A stretch of 64,000 bases of DNA from Gambelia wislizenii. Taxonomy: Eukaryota; Chordata; Lepidosauria; Squamata; Crotaphytidae. Position 1 is the first letter of the stretch. The number at the start of each line of letters is the position of its first letter. The position numbers and the translations under genes were made by a program. The notes under the pieces were generated by a model. It saw only the letters and a program-made list of their open reading frames with translations, made no database searches and was not told the origin of the DNA. Shown here one piece after another: positions 1-9,810 of this stretch. Where the stretch lies: positions 16,468,501 through 16,532,500 of the forward strand of contig JAUMIR010000014.1 of assembly GCA_030847615.1 (NCBI GenBank). Direction: 5' to 3'.

Positions 1-430
1 ATCAATTTGAACGTTGCCCAGTCGGCTCTTTTCAACCCATAATCCATCATATTTCCCCTTTTGCAATCTGGCGGTGTCGAAGTGTTTTAAGTTGCCTATG
101 AATTATTTTCTCACGCGCGCACGGGCTTCTTTTCTTCCCGCTGAAATGAGGACGTCGCTGGCCTGCCCCATCGGGTCACAGACCATTAGACGGCATTGCC
201 AAAGAGGCCTCCTGTTAAGGCTCCCGTATTGGCAGGCCCGTTAGCCTGCTCATCTGTCAAAGAGATCCGGCCATCAATCACATGGCCAGGTGATCAATAT
301 GCAGCTGATGTATTCATCATTCCTTCGGGGAGACTGTTAGAATGAAGTTGTCAGTGGTGGGGGGACAAAGGAAAAAAAGCAAAGAGAGACAGAAGGAGAG
401 GCATGTTCATGCATGTGTGTGTGCCTATGT
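1..430. other. Non-repetitive sequence, no gene recognised
   Basis: This stretch resembles none of the repeats elsewhere in the window. It is of mixed composition, with short homeobox-like and E-box-like words but no convincing exon. The open frames are short and lack recognisable domains. It could be a conserved non-coding element, which only cross-species alignment can decide. Confidence 0.4.
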
Positions 431-592
431 ATCATAGAATCAAAGAGTTGGAAGAGACCTAAAAGGCCATCTAGTTGAGAAGTTCTTCCTAATGTTTGGA
501 TTGAATCTCTTTTCTTCTTACTTGAACTCATCTGGAGTCTATGGTGCAGCAGAAGACAGGCTGGCTCCATCTTCTCCATGACATCACTTCAG
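431..592 (-). mobile_element. CR1 LINE 3'-end fragment (antisense)
   Basis: It begins with the reverse complement of the CR1 tail (ATCATAGAATCAAAGAGTTG), jumps to the segment encoding the ORF2 C-terminus and then stops. It is 5' truncated with an internal deletion. Confidence 0.75.
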
Positions 593-611
593 ATATTAAA
601 GATGGTTCTCA

Positions 612-1121
612 TGTGATTCTAGGCTGCATTAATAGGAGTGTAGTCTCTAGATCAAGGGAAGTAATAGTGCCACTGTATTTTGCTTTGGACAGGCCTCACA
701 TGGAATGCTATGTCCAGTTCTGGGCACCACAATTCAAGAAGGATATTGAGAAGTTGGAACATGTCCAGAGGAGGATGACCAGGATGGTGGGAGGTCTGGA
801 AGCCATGATGCCTTATGAGGAGTGGCTTAGGGAGCTTGGCACGTTTAGTCTGGAGAAGAGAAGGTGAAGAGGGGACATGATAGCCATGTTTAAATATCTG
901 AAGGGATGTCAAACTGAGGATGGGGCAAGCTTGTTTTCTGCTGCTCGAGAAACTAGGACACAGAGCAGTGGATTCAAACTGCACAAAAAGAGATTCCACC
1001 TAAACATTAGGAAGAACATCCTGACAGTAAGTTCTGTTCGGCAGTGGAATATGCTACTGCCTGGGAGTGTGGTGGAGTCTCCTTCTTTGGAGGTTGTTAA
1101 ACAGAGGCTGGATGGCCATCT
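612..1121 (+). mobile_element. CR1 LINE 3' part, older subfamily, split by another CR1
   Basis: It encodes the end of CR1 ORF2: [24 protein letters not shown], [15 protein letters not shown] and LEVVKQRLDGHL words, with one stop near 867. The copy breaks off after the words for DGHL, and its missing tail lies at about 1928-2004 beyond an inserted antisense CR1. Confidence 0.85.
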
Positions 1122-1927
1122 CATAGAATCATAGAATCATAGAATTGCAGAGTTGGAAGAGACCACGAGGGCCATCCAGTCCAACCCCCTGCCATGCAGG
1201 AAATCTTGATCAAAGCATCCCCGACAGATGGCAATCCAGCTTCTGTTTAAAGACCTCCAAGGAAGGAGACCCCACCATGCTCCGAGGGAGTGTGTTCCAC
1301 TGCCAAGCAGCTCTTACTGTCAAAAAGTTCCTCCTCATGTTGAGGTGGAATCTCTGTTCCTGGAGCTTGCATCCATTGCTTCGTGTTCCAGTCTCTGGAG
1401 CAGCAGAAAACAAGCCTGTTCCATCCTCAGCGTGACATCCCTTCAAATACTTAAACAGGGCTATCATATCGCCTCTTAACCGTCTTTTTTCCAGGCTAAA
1501 CATACCCAGCTCCCTAAGTCTCTCCTCATAAGGCATCGTTTCCAGACCTTTCACCATTTTAGTTGCCCTTCTCTGGACACGCTCCAATTTGTCAATATCC
1601 TTTTTGAATTGTGGTGCCCAGAACTGGACACAGTATTCTAGGTGAGGTCTGACCAAGGCAGAATAGAGTGGCACTATTACTTCCCTTGATCTAGACACTA
1701 TACTTCTATTGATACATTGGCCTTTTTAGCTGCCGCATCACACTGTTGGCTCATGTTCAACTTGTGGTCTACTAGTACTCCTAGATCCCTTTCGCACGTA
1801 GTCTCGTTCAGCCAGGTCTCTCCCATCCTATATTTATGCATTTCATTTTTCCGCCCTAAATGCAGTACTTTACATTTCTCTGTATTGAATTTCATTTTGT
1901 TAGCTTTGGCCCAGCTCTCCAGTCTAT
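1122..1927 (-). mobile_element. CR1 LINE, younger subfamily, antisense, inserted in an older CR1
   Basis: Reading the minus strand, the ORF2 C-terminal part ([32 protein letters not shown]) is open for 162 codons at 1210-1698. A short upstream piece encodes LESWAKANKMKFNTEKC. The element ends in copies of ATAGAATC, the reverse complement of the CR1 tail. It lies between the two halves of a plus-strand CR1 (612-1121 and 1928-2004), with about 25 bases of the host copy lost. Confidence 0.85.
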
Positions 1928-2004
1928 ATTCCTGCAAAGGAGAATGGGGTTGGACTGGATGGCCTTTGTGGTCTCTTCCAACTCTATGATTCTATGATTC
2001 TATG
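1928..2004 (+). mobile_element. CR1 3' tail, second half of the split copy
   Basis: The usual CR1 tail words GGTTGGACTGGATGGCC, TCTTCCAACTCTATG and two ATTCTATG units are present. It fits as the continuation of the copy that breaks at 1121. Confidence 0.75.
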
Positions 2005-2122
2005 TAACCTCAATCTTCTCTTCTCCAAGCTAAACACTTCCAGATCCTGCAGTCATTCCTCATAAGGCTTGGGTTCCAGACTTTTGACCATCTTGGTCAC
2101 CCTTCTCTAGACATTCTCAAGA
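2005..2122 (-). mobile_element. Old CR1-like ORF2 fragment (antisense)
   Basis: The region matches the CR1 ORF2 stretch encoding VQRR..TKMV and [13 protein letters not shown] in reverse, with many substitutions. It is the most diverged CR1 piece in this cluster. Confidence 0.6.
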
Positions 2123-2125
2123 TCA

Positions 2126-2535
2126 GTAGATGTATTAACTGCCTTCAAGTCAACATCAATTTATAGTCACCCCATGAATGAGACTTCTCCAAGGCACCTC
2201 TCCTGAACAGCCCTGCTCAGGGCTTGCAGACTCAGGGCTTTGGCTTCCTTGTTTGAGTCTCTCCATCTGGAATGTGGTCATCCTCATGTCCTACTGCCTT
2301 TCACGTGACCAAATATTATTGTCTTTTCTAGTGAGTCATGTCTTCCCATTATGTGGCCAAAGTATGACAGCCTCAATTTAGTCATTTTAGCTTCTAGGGA
2401 GAATCTAGGCTCAATTTGTTCTAGGACCTGGTGATTTGTCTTTTTAGCAGTCCATGCTATCTGCAGAACTCTTCTCCAACACCATATCTCAAATGAGTTT
2501 ATTTTCTTCCTATCAGCTTTCTTCACCGTCCACCT
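2126..2535 (-). pseudogene. RTE-BovB-like LINE, ORF C-terminus and 3' end (antisense)
   Basis: The minus strand encodes an 80-codon open piece with IWCWRRVLQIAWTAKKTN, SLEAKMTKLRLSYFGHIM and DSLEKT. This is the typical end of the RTE-BovB polyprotein after the reverse transcriptase. The remainder to 2126 is the decayed C-terminal segment and 3' end. The catalytic reverse-transcriptase core is absent, so this is a 5'-truncated dead copy. The family call rests on these motifs; a related RTE lineage is possible. Confidence 0.75.
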
Positions 2536-2641
2536 CTCACAACTTGCCCATGATCACCCAGTGGATTTCCATGGCTGAGAGGGGATTTAAATTCTGGTTC
2601 CTGGAGTCCAAGTCCAACACTCAAGCCATTACATCACACTG
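2536..2641 (-). mobile_element. Sauria-type SINE, tRNA-like head only (antisense)
   Basis: Read on the minus strand, it has the GTGGTTTGAGTGTTGGACT-type head and the degraded B box, followed by the MCCACTGGGTGATC-type block. The BovB-like tail is missing. It abuts the BovB fragment at 2126-2535. Confidence 0.65.
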
Positions 2642-2820
2642 ACTTTCTTAGACCTAGGATACATCCAGCAAACCAATGGTTGCTAGCGATGTGTTGAGTA
2701 GCCATTCAACAACAGATGCAACCGGTCTACTCTAGTTGGGGCAAATCAATAGGATTCACGCCATTGGTTCTGGTGCTGGATTGGACACCAAGTAACATCG
2801 CAATTCCCACCTGAGTAAAG
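2642..2820. repeat. Unclassified interspersed repeat piece
   Basis: Words such as CAATAGGATTCAC, GTGTTGA and CTCTAGTTGGG recur at about 9330-9440 and 35390-35505. The three stretches probably share one dispersed family that I cannot name. Confidence 0.4.
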
Positions 2821-3055
2821 TGTTGTTGTTGTTGTTGTGTGTCTTCAAGTCATTTCCAGCTTATAGAGACCCTAAAGCCAACCTATCACAGGGCTTTCTT
2901 GGCATGATTTGTTCAGAGAAGATTTGCCATTGCCTTCCTCTAAAGGCTGAGAGAATGTGACATGCCAAAGATCACCCTGTGGGTTTCTGTGTCTGACCAG
3001 GGACACAGGTCTCCCAAATCCTAGGTCAACACTCTAAAACCACTACACCACACTG
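2821..3055 (-). mobile_element. Sauria-type SINE, full length (antisense)
   Basis: The minus strand shows the order tRNA-like head, central block with CTCTCAGCC..AGAGGAAGGCAATGG and tail GACTTGAAGACACACAACAA. This ends in a (GTT)n run on the plus strand at 2823-2838. The tail resembles the BovB 3' end, as known for Sauria SINEs, which use BovB enzymes. Confidence 0.8.
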
Positions 3056-3232
3056 GTTCTTTAGCCAAATTTCTTCAGAGAGGGTTTGCCATTGCCTTAC
3101 TCTGAGGCTGAGAGAGTGTGACTTACCTGAGATCATCCAGTGGGTTTCAATGGCCAAGCAGGGATTCAAACTTTGGTCACCCAGAGTCCTGGGCCAATAC
3201 TCAAACCAGTACATCATGCTGGCTCTCCAGAG
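3056..3232 (-). mobile_element. Sauria-type SINE, tail-less copy (antisense)
   Basis: The head (ACTGGTTTGAGTATTGGCC on minus) and the CTCTCAGCCTCAGAGTAAGG block are clear. The copy joins the head of the preceding SINE directly, giving a head-to-tail pair. Confidence 0.75.
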
Positions 3233-3299
3233 ATAAAATATAATTTCTGAAGTTCTCCTTTCACATTAAAGATCAGAGGTCCTGTCTCTACGAGGGGGA

Positions 3300-3855
3300 G
3301 GATTATGAACACATCCAAAAAAGCAGCCATTTGCAACACTGCAACCTGTCTTAATGGTCAAAAGAGCCCACCTAAACTAGCCAAGATGGTGGCCGCGAGT
3401 GAATTACTCACGCTTTTAAATCTGCCACCATCACCATTAAAAAAAAAACACAGTTTACCACGATGTGCACATGTGATATTTCATATTTACAAAAAGAAAA
3501 AGAGAGTATACGATTGCCATTTTATCGATTTACTGGACCCTTGCTTAGCCAAAAATCCAACATGGTGGCTGCAGACACTTTCCCTGTTTGCTAGTCCTAA
3601 CCCCATGCTCATCCAGCCAATCAGATTACACGCCCTGGTCGCACCAACGTGAAAGCGAGTGTCCAAATGATCGTACATTTGCATGCCGTATGGAGTTTAT
3701 TAAAAAATCTGAGAGAAGCCCTGGAGGCTACCCACACAGAGTTTGTGGTGGATTTGGCTGCCCCCCTTCCGAACTACACATATTTATGCAAATGTCGGTT
3801 TGTACAGATTGCCTTCCATTCTCATCCCATTAGGATTATTTTCACCATTTAGACA
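3300..3855 (+). mobile_element. Harbinger-like non-autonomous DNA transposon (degraded)
   Basis: It shares words with the cleaner element at 20154-20604 and with 11364-11700 and 62267-62892: AATCCAACATGG, CCAGCCAATCAGATT, and an end resembling CACCATTTAGACAAAC. No clean terminal inverted repeat is visible on the left. Open frames across it are not coding. Confidence 0.55.
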
Positions 3856-3889
3856 AACTCTGAGTTTGCAAGAAGCAACTGAGATTTGA

Positions 3890-4068
3890 GGCATAGGGTT
3901 GCCAGAATGAAAACTGGAGAGGGTTCGCATACCTTTAATTGTTGCATAGAAGAGGGACTTTCAGCAGATCTTTTTCATCATGCAACCACATAGCAAGCAA
4001 CACCTGTTCCAATTTCCTCTTCTACACAACCACTTTAACATAGAGGAGCCCTCTCCAGATTTTACTTG
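3890..4068. mobile_element. Foldback (palindromic) MITE-like repeat
   Basis: The left arm (AAACTGGAGAGGGTTC..CCTTTAATTGTTGC) is matched in reverse by the right arm (GTAGAAGAG complement..GAGCCCTCTCCAG). A second copy of the same family is split at 56168-56640. Confidence 0.65.
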
Positions 4069-4954
4069 GAGGGCTGTGTTCCCCCTCCGCCTCTATCCCC
4101 AGAACAGCCTCAACTGTTGAAGACAAGCATTTGCAAACTGTCCTGGTGCTGATCACCACAAGATATTTCCAAAGTTTGAACCAAAGTTCCCTAAAGAAGG
4201 AAGCAAGCAAGCAAGCAAGCAGGAGGCATGGGTTGTTCATGAGATTCCTAGATTCCCAACACTAATTACTTACTTTGACCTCTGTGGTCAGTTGCTTAAT
4301 GCAACATTGCTGACCCTGTGACCCCAAAAGGCCTTCAATTACAATGCAGTAAAAAGGAGGGGAGAGGAACTGAGCCTTTGCATCAGAGACTGATGGTAGG
4401 ATACGGCCCTTCACTAATTTGGGAGAAACCTGGGAATACATAGAATCATTACATTAACTTTAATTTCCTGTCTTTACAAGACACAAGTTTCTTTGGAGAC
4501 CTCATAAAAACATCCGTAGACCTCTGACCTTGCAGCACTAGGAACTGGAGCAGGGGGGATATGTCCGCACACTGTCACATGGAAGCAGGTGGCAGGACTG
4601 GTCTTTTGGGTGGGCAGAAGAAATACCCCCTACCTCACACAGTTCTCATTATCCAGGCCACAGACTTATTGAAATAAATAAGAGTGTTACTCTAATTATA
4701 AGAGATGGTGAGAACTGTGAGGGGTAATCTTTATTATTTTTTGTTTTCTTTTATTGATTGATTATTGTTCATTGAATAAATCACATTTATTTTAATAAAA
4801 TTAAATGTCAAATTTTGAAATTTAGCTTTCTAAGTATGCAGAACATATTACACTATTGGAATTCCTTTGTTTATGTTAATAAACTGATATTAAAAGTATT
4901 ATTTAATCAATTATTATTAAAGCACTGGGGCTAATTTTACATTAAAGAGTTCTA
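4069..4954. other. No gene; AT-rich, one GCAA microsatellite
   Basis: A short (GCAA)n run lies near 4200-4222. From 4680 the sequence is very AT-rich, with AATAAA words. I recognise no repeat family or exon. Confidence 0.4.
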
Positions 4955-5052
4955 CAGATAGTGTGGACTGCTAAAAAGACAAATAGGTCCTTAGAGCAAA
5001 TCAAACCTGAACTCTCCCTAGAAGCCAAGATGACAAAACTGAGACTGTTGTA
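4955..5052 (+). mobile_element. RTE-BovB-like LINE, left half of a split copy
   Basis: The words GTGTGGACTGCTAAAAAGAC, GAACTCTCCCTAGAAGCC and AAGATGACAAAACTGAG are the BovB ORF segment encoding WTAKKT..SLEAKMTKL. It resumes at 5403 after a CR1 insertion. Confidence 0.7.
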
Positions 5053-5402
5053 CATATCATGAGAATCATAGAATAGAATCATAGAATCATAGAATTGCAG
5101 AGTTGGAAGAGACCACGAGGGCCATCCAGTCCAACCCTCTGCCATGCAGGAAATCACGATCAAAGCATCTCCGACAGATGGCCATCCAGCCTCTGTTTAA
5201 AGACCTCCAAGGAAGGAGACCCCTCCACGCTCCGAGGGAGTGCGTTCCACTGTCGAACAGCTCTTACCGTCAGGAAGTTCTCCTAATGTTGAGGTGGAAT
5301 CTCTGTTCCTGGAGCTTGCACCCATTGCTCCGTGTTCCAGTCTCTGGAGCAGCAGAAAACAAGCCTGCTCCATCCTCAGTGTGACACCCCTTCAAATACT
5401 TA
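5053..5402 (-). mobile_element. CR1 3' end, younger subfamily, inserted in BovB (antisense)
   Basis: It starts with copies of AATCATAGAATC and runs through the segment encoding RLDGHL, FKQRLD and CKLQEQ in reverse. It ends at CTTCAAATACTTAAA. BovB sequence lies immediately on both sides. Confidence 0.85.
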
Positions 5403-5484
5403 AACATGATTCACTAGAAAAGACAATGATACTTGGCAAGTTGGAAGGAAATAGGAAAAGAGGGAGACCACATTCCAGATCTTA
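5403..5484 (+). mobile_element. RTE-BovB-like LINE, right half of the split copy
   Basis: CATGATTCACTAGAAAAGAC followed by words for MILGKLEGNRKRGRP continues the BovB frame interrupted at 5052. Confidence 0.7.
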
Positions 5485-6118
5485 AATTCCAGGTGGGCTT
5501 ATATAGGTAGTCATAAGCCTTGTCTGCATGGACCAAATGAAATGGCCTACCCCCATCCCATGCCTGGCTGTCCAGGAGTTGCAGGGTTTTGGCCCTGTTT
5601 CAAGTCCGAACTGCCCTGGCATTCTGATGAGAATCCAGGACAAATACCTCTTAAAACGGAGTGCACACATGGTTAAAAAAAACCCTCACTGTTTGCTGCA
5701 CTTCTTTCAGAGAAAACAGTGCGTTTCATTACCACAACGGGTGTGTGTGTGTCCGCAAATGTGGCCTGCGCGTTGGCCTGCACAGCCATTTCTTGGCTGG
5801 GTCATGCACATCGCGTCTGCTGAGGTCACGGAATGGCTCCCAGCCATGTGACTATGGTCAGGCACCTTGTTCCTGGCCTCAGAAGATGAGACTGGCACAG
5901 GGAAGAGAAGTGCTGTTTGCGTGCAGATCAGGTGTGCGGACACCCCTTCCACAATGGAAGGGCAGGTAATGGGGGTGGGGGAAACATTGCAGGTCCAGGA
6001 CTGGAATACTCCGGCCAGAACATGGAGTTTTCTGGTCCATGAAAACAAGGCCATATTCTTTTGGTTATTCTGGACCAAAGCCATATTGCAGTTTTGGAAT
6101 TCATTAGAAACTAGACAC
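5485..6118. other. No gene recognised
   Basis: CATAAGCCTTGTCTGCATGG near 5511 resembles a Harbinger-type end. Otherwise no family is recognised, and several overlapping open frames lack domains. Confidence 0.35.
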
Positions 6119-6121
6119 TTA

Positions 6122-6464
6122 GGAGATTTTCAGATGGGGAGAAAATATACCCGCAGAGGTCGGGAGAGAAACGGGGCTGTTCTGCTGCCAGCGCTCTCCA
6201 TTTCACACACACCTGTCCTCTTCCCAATCTCCGTTTGTTCTCCCTCCGTCCTGCTTTCATTTTCCTTCTGCTATTTTCTGCTATTTTTTACTAATTAAAA
6301 CTTCTGTTAGTAAAACATAGTGGAAGGAAAATGAAAGCAGGATGGAGGGAGAACAAATGGAGATTGGGAAGAGGACGGGTGTGTGTGAAACGGAGTGCTG
6401 GCAGTGGAACAGCCCCATTTCTCTCACGACCTCCATGGGGGATTTCCTCCATCTGAAAATCTCC
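6122..6464. mobile_element. Foldback MITE, 3-bp target duplication TTA
   Basis: The ends GGAGATTTTCAGATGG and CCATCTGAAAATCTCC are exact inverted repeats. The whole 343 bp folds on itself with the centre near 6290. TTA flanks both sides (6119-6121, 6465-6467). It has no coding capacity, so a transposase must have been supplied in trans. The 3-bp duplication is compatible with PIF/Harbinger-type transposases. Confidence 0.85.
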
Positions 6465-6467
6465 TTA

Positions 6468-8692
6468 GAATCATAGAATGATAGAGTTGAAAGAAACCAC
6501 AAGGGCCATCCAGTCCAACCCTGCCATGCAGGAAGATGTAATCAAAGCATTCCCGACAGATGGCCATCCAGCCTCTGCTTAAAAACCTCCAAAGAAGGAG
6601 ACTCCACCACACTCCTGGGCAACATATTCCCCTTCTGAACAGCTCTTACTGTCAGAAAGTTCTTCCTAATGTAGAAGTAGAATCTCTTTTCCTGCAGTCT
6701 GAACCCATTGCTCCATGTCTTAGTCACTGGAGAAGCAGAAAACAAGCCTGCTCCATCCTCAGTATGACATCCTTTCAAACATTTAAATATGGCTATCATG
6801 TCCCCTCTCAACCTTCTCTTCTCCAGACTAAACATGCCCAGCTCCCTAAGCTGCTCCTCATAGGGCATAATGGCTTCCAGACCTCCCACCATCTTGGTTG
6901 CCCTCCTCTGGACACGTTCCAGCTTCTCAATATCCTTCCTGAATTGTGATGCCCAGAACTGGACACAGTGTTCTAAGTGAGGTCTGACCAAAGCAGAATA
7001 GAGTGGCACTATTACTTCCCTTGATCTGGACACTATACTCCTGTTAATGCAGCCTAGAATCACATTGGCTTTTTTAGCTGATGCATCACACTGCTGACTC
7101 CTGTTCAGCTTGTGGTCCACTAAGACACCTAGCTCCCTTTCACATGTACTGCCATTAAGCCAGGTGTCACCCATCCTATATCTGTGCATTTCATTTTTAG
7201 TTCCCAAATGCAGTGTCCTACATTTCTCCCTGCTGAAATTCATTTTGTTTGTTTTGACCCAGCTTTCTAATCTGTTAAGGTCATTTTGAATTCTGATCCT
7301 CTGGGGTATTAGCTACCCCTCCTAACTTGGTGTCATCTGCAAACTTGATAAGCACACCCTCTATTCCCTCATCCAAGTCATTGATAAAGATGTTGAATAG
7401 CACTGGGCCCAGGACAGAACCCTGTGGCACCCCGCTGGTCACTTCTCTCCAGGATGAAGAGGAGCCATTGGTGACCACCCTTTGGGTTTGGTCAGTCAAC
7501 CAATTACAAATCCACCTAACAGTTGCATTGTCTAGCCCACAGGTTACTAACATTTTTGCAAGAATATCATGGAGGAGCTTGTCAAAAGCCTTATTGAAAT
7601 CAAGATACACTACATCCACAGCATTTCCTTCATCTACCAAGTATGTAACTCTATCCAAAAAAAAAAAAGATAAGATTAGTCTGGCATGACTTGTTTTTCA
7701 AAAACCCATGGCATTCCTTTTTAAGTGCTTATGCACTGTCTGTTTAATGGTCTGCTCTAAAAGCTTTCCTAGTATTGATGTTAGGCTGACTGGGCAATAA
7801 TTCTCCCCTCCCCCTTTTTTTTTTAAAGATGGGAACAACATTTGCCCTCCTCCAGTCTGCTGGGACCTCTCCTGTTCTCCAGGAATTCTCAAAGATTATT
7901 GCCAGTATTTCTGAGATGACTTCTGCCAGTTCTTTTAATACCCTTGGATGAAGTTCATCTGGCCCTGGAGACTTGAACTCATTTATACTGGCCAGGTATT
8001 CCTGAACAACCTCTTTACCAATTCTGTGCTGTATTTCCCCTACTGCATCATCTGCTCCATTTTCTCCAGGTTGAGCACTGTTCTCCTTTTGGGAGAAGAC
8101 CAAGGCAAAGAAGGTGTTGAGTAGCTCTGCCTATTTTCTGTCCCCTGTTAGCCTTTTGCCATTTTCTCCACGCAGTGGTCCTACCACTTCCTTGTTCTTT
8201 CTTTTGCTATGGACATATCCAAAAAAGCCTTGTATATTGTTTTTAACATCTCTAGCAAGCCTGAGTTCCATCTGTGCTTTTGCTTGTCTGATTTTCTCCC
8301 TACACGAGCTGGTTATTTGTTTGAATTCTTCTTTGGTGATTTCTCCCTTTTTCCATTTCTTGTACAAGTTCCTTTGAAGTCTTAGCTCAGTTGAGAGTTC
8401 TTTTGACATCCATCCTGGTTTCTTTGGACACCTGCCATTTTTCCTCCTCATTGGAACTGTTTGAAGTTGCGCCTTCAATATCTCATGGTAAGGAATACTA
8501 AAAGAGAAGGGAGTACATGATGGATGGGAGTTTCCAAAAACTCCCATCCATCATGTACTCCCTTCTCTTTTAGTATTCCTTACCATGAGATCACCCCAAG
8601 TAATTCCCTAAGTTTTCTGAAATCAGCTTTCTTAAAGTCTAAAAGGCATGTCTGACTACACTTGGCTTCCCCTTTCCTCTGTATCACAAACC
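6468..8692 (-). pseudogene. CR1 LINE ORF2 (linker, reverse transcriptase, C-terminus), decayed
   Basis: This is the longest CR1 in the window, reading on the minus strand from 8692 to the tail at 6468. In protein order it has an endonuclease-RT linker (LLDFKKADFRKLRELLGV at about 8650-8590; CREKIRQAKAQMELRLARDV at 8260 region), then the RT start (SPGPDELHPRVLKELAEV near 7950), PVSLTSILGKLLEQ (about 7770), [16 protein letters not shown] (about 7580), [17 protein letters not shown] (about 7420), the catalytic FADD box (about 7345) and the C-terminal region [19 protein letters not shown] to LDGHLSGML (7243-6542). Frameshifts near 7260, 7660 and 7800 and a 54-bp snapback at 8480-8591 make it non-functional. 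In the family this protein nicks DNA and copies CR1 RNA into it. Confidence 0.85.
8480..8591. repeat. Perfect 54-bp inverted repeat inside CR1
   Basis: Bases 8480-8533 are the exact reverse complement of 8538-8591, with a 4-base spacer (CCAA). The palindrome interrupts the CR1 linker frame and is not a normal part of CR1. Confidence 0.9.
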
Positions 8693-9191
8693 CAGGAGAT
8701 CCAGCCAATTCCACCCATCCAGCCATTTCCACCCATCCTGATTTCCCGGCAATGAACCAACAATGAACTCCATTCACTTCCTTGTTCAAAATCCCATGGA
8801 TTCTTGCGAGAAGATACTTGCATGGGAAATTAAAAAACAAAAAACAAAAAGTTACACAAAGCACATACACACACTTAAAAACTTACAAGTAAACTGGGGA
8901 GTGTGATAAAAATTGTGTCACCTACCTGGATGTCGCAATCTCACCTGGAAGTGTTCTGGCCAGACCAGCCATTCACGCTGTATTCACATGTGTTAAATGG
9001 CATGAGATTTCATACGCTGGCAATGCCGGCACTAAAGTGCCAAGGGGGATCTATTGATGGCTTAAGCTATCAATAAAAAAGTATTATCTTTTGACTTGAC
9101 ATAAATGCAAAAGGGCAACATCATGTGGTACGTGTTTTCAAGTTTATGCGGCATCATTATAATACCATATTTAGTGCATCTGATAAAGTCC
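8693..9191 (+). mobile_element. Non-autonomous DNA transposon remnant (TTATCAGA-end family), left end missing
   Basis: It shares the layout of 46399-46950: CCATTCACTTCCT, CTTGCATGGGAAATTAAA, ACCTGGATGTC..CTCACCTGGAAGTG, ATTGATGGCTTAAGC. It ends in CATCTGATAAAGTCC. The left terminus is lost at the CR1 junction. Confidence 0.7.
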
Positions 9192-9514
9192 ATAGAATCA
9201 GGAAGGTGTCATGAATGTTGTGTCAAGGAGCAGGAGAGAGAGACATAGCGTTCATATATTTAAACCGATGCCCAAGATGCGGCACATATTTGCTAGTAGA
9301 AAATTACCTGGATTATATTGTTAATTCCAATTTGAGTAGATCCATTCCATCAGTAGAATTTACTTATGTGTTGACTGAGTCTCACTGGGTTTACTTTAGC
9401 TGGAATTTACTGCTTAGTCAATCAGCATTTACTCTTTCTGGGTCAGAAACGGGGGAAAGGAACGCGATCACTTCCTTGTTTTGTTTTGAAAAGGTATGAT
9501 GTGTATTTATTTTA
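9192..9514. other. No gene; contains a piece of an unclassified repeat
   Basis: TTATGTGTTGACTGAGT and GGGTTTACTTTAGCTGG at about 9360-9410 match the family also seen at 2668-2760 and 35390-35505. Nothing else is recognised. Confidence 0.35.
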
Positions 9515-9567
9515 AATTATTTATGTGTAAATGGCTGGACAAAATAATCCAGCCTGCCTCAAGATGG

Positions 9568-9805
9568 CAGGCAGGGTATAAATAAAGTGAGGGATGGGAT
9601 TTGTAGTTTTACAAAGTCTTTAGCCTTCTCTACCAAAGAGTGCTGGTGCCTCACCAAGGTACAAATCCCAGGATTCCATAGGAAGGAGCCATGGCAAATA
9701 ATCCAGTTTCAAACTGGATTATTTGTGCAGTGTGGATAAAAGCCCTGCACAAATTTGGAGGGGACTATTCACTATCCATCTATCACTTTATTTATACCCT
9801 GCCTG
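9568..9805. repeat. Nested inverted repeats around a foldback MITE
   Basis: Bases 9568-9590 and 9783-9805 are perfect 23-bp inverted repeats (TCACTTTATTTATACCCTGC core). Between them, about 9593-9760 carries AATCCCAGGATTCCATAGG and other words of the MITE at 10602-10823, including a small hairpin GTTTCAAAC at its right side. Confidence 0.7.
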
Positions 9806-9810
9806 ACAGA

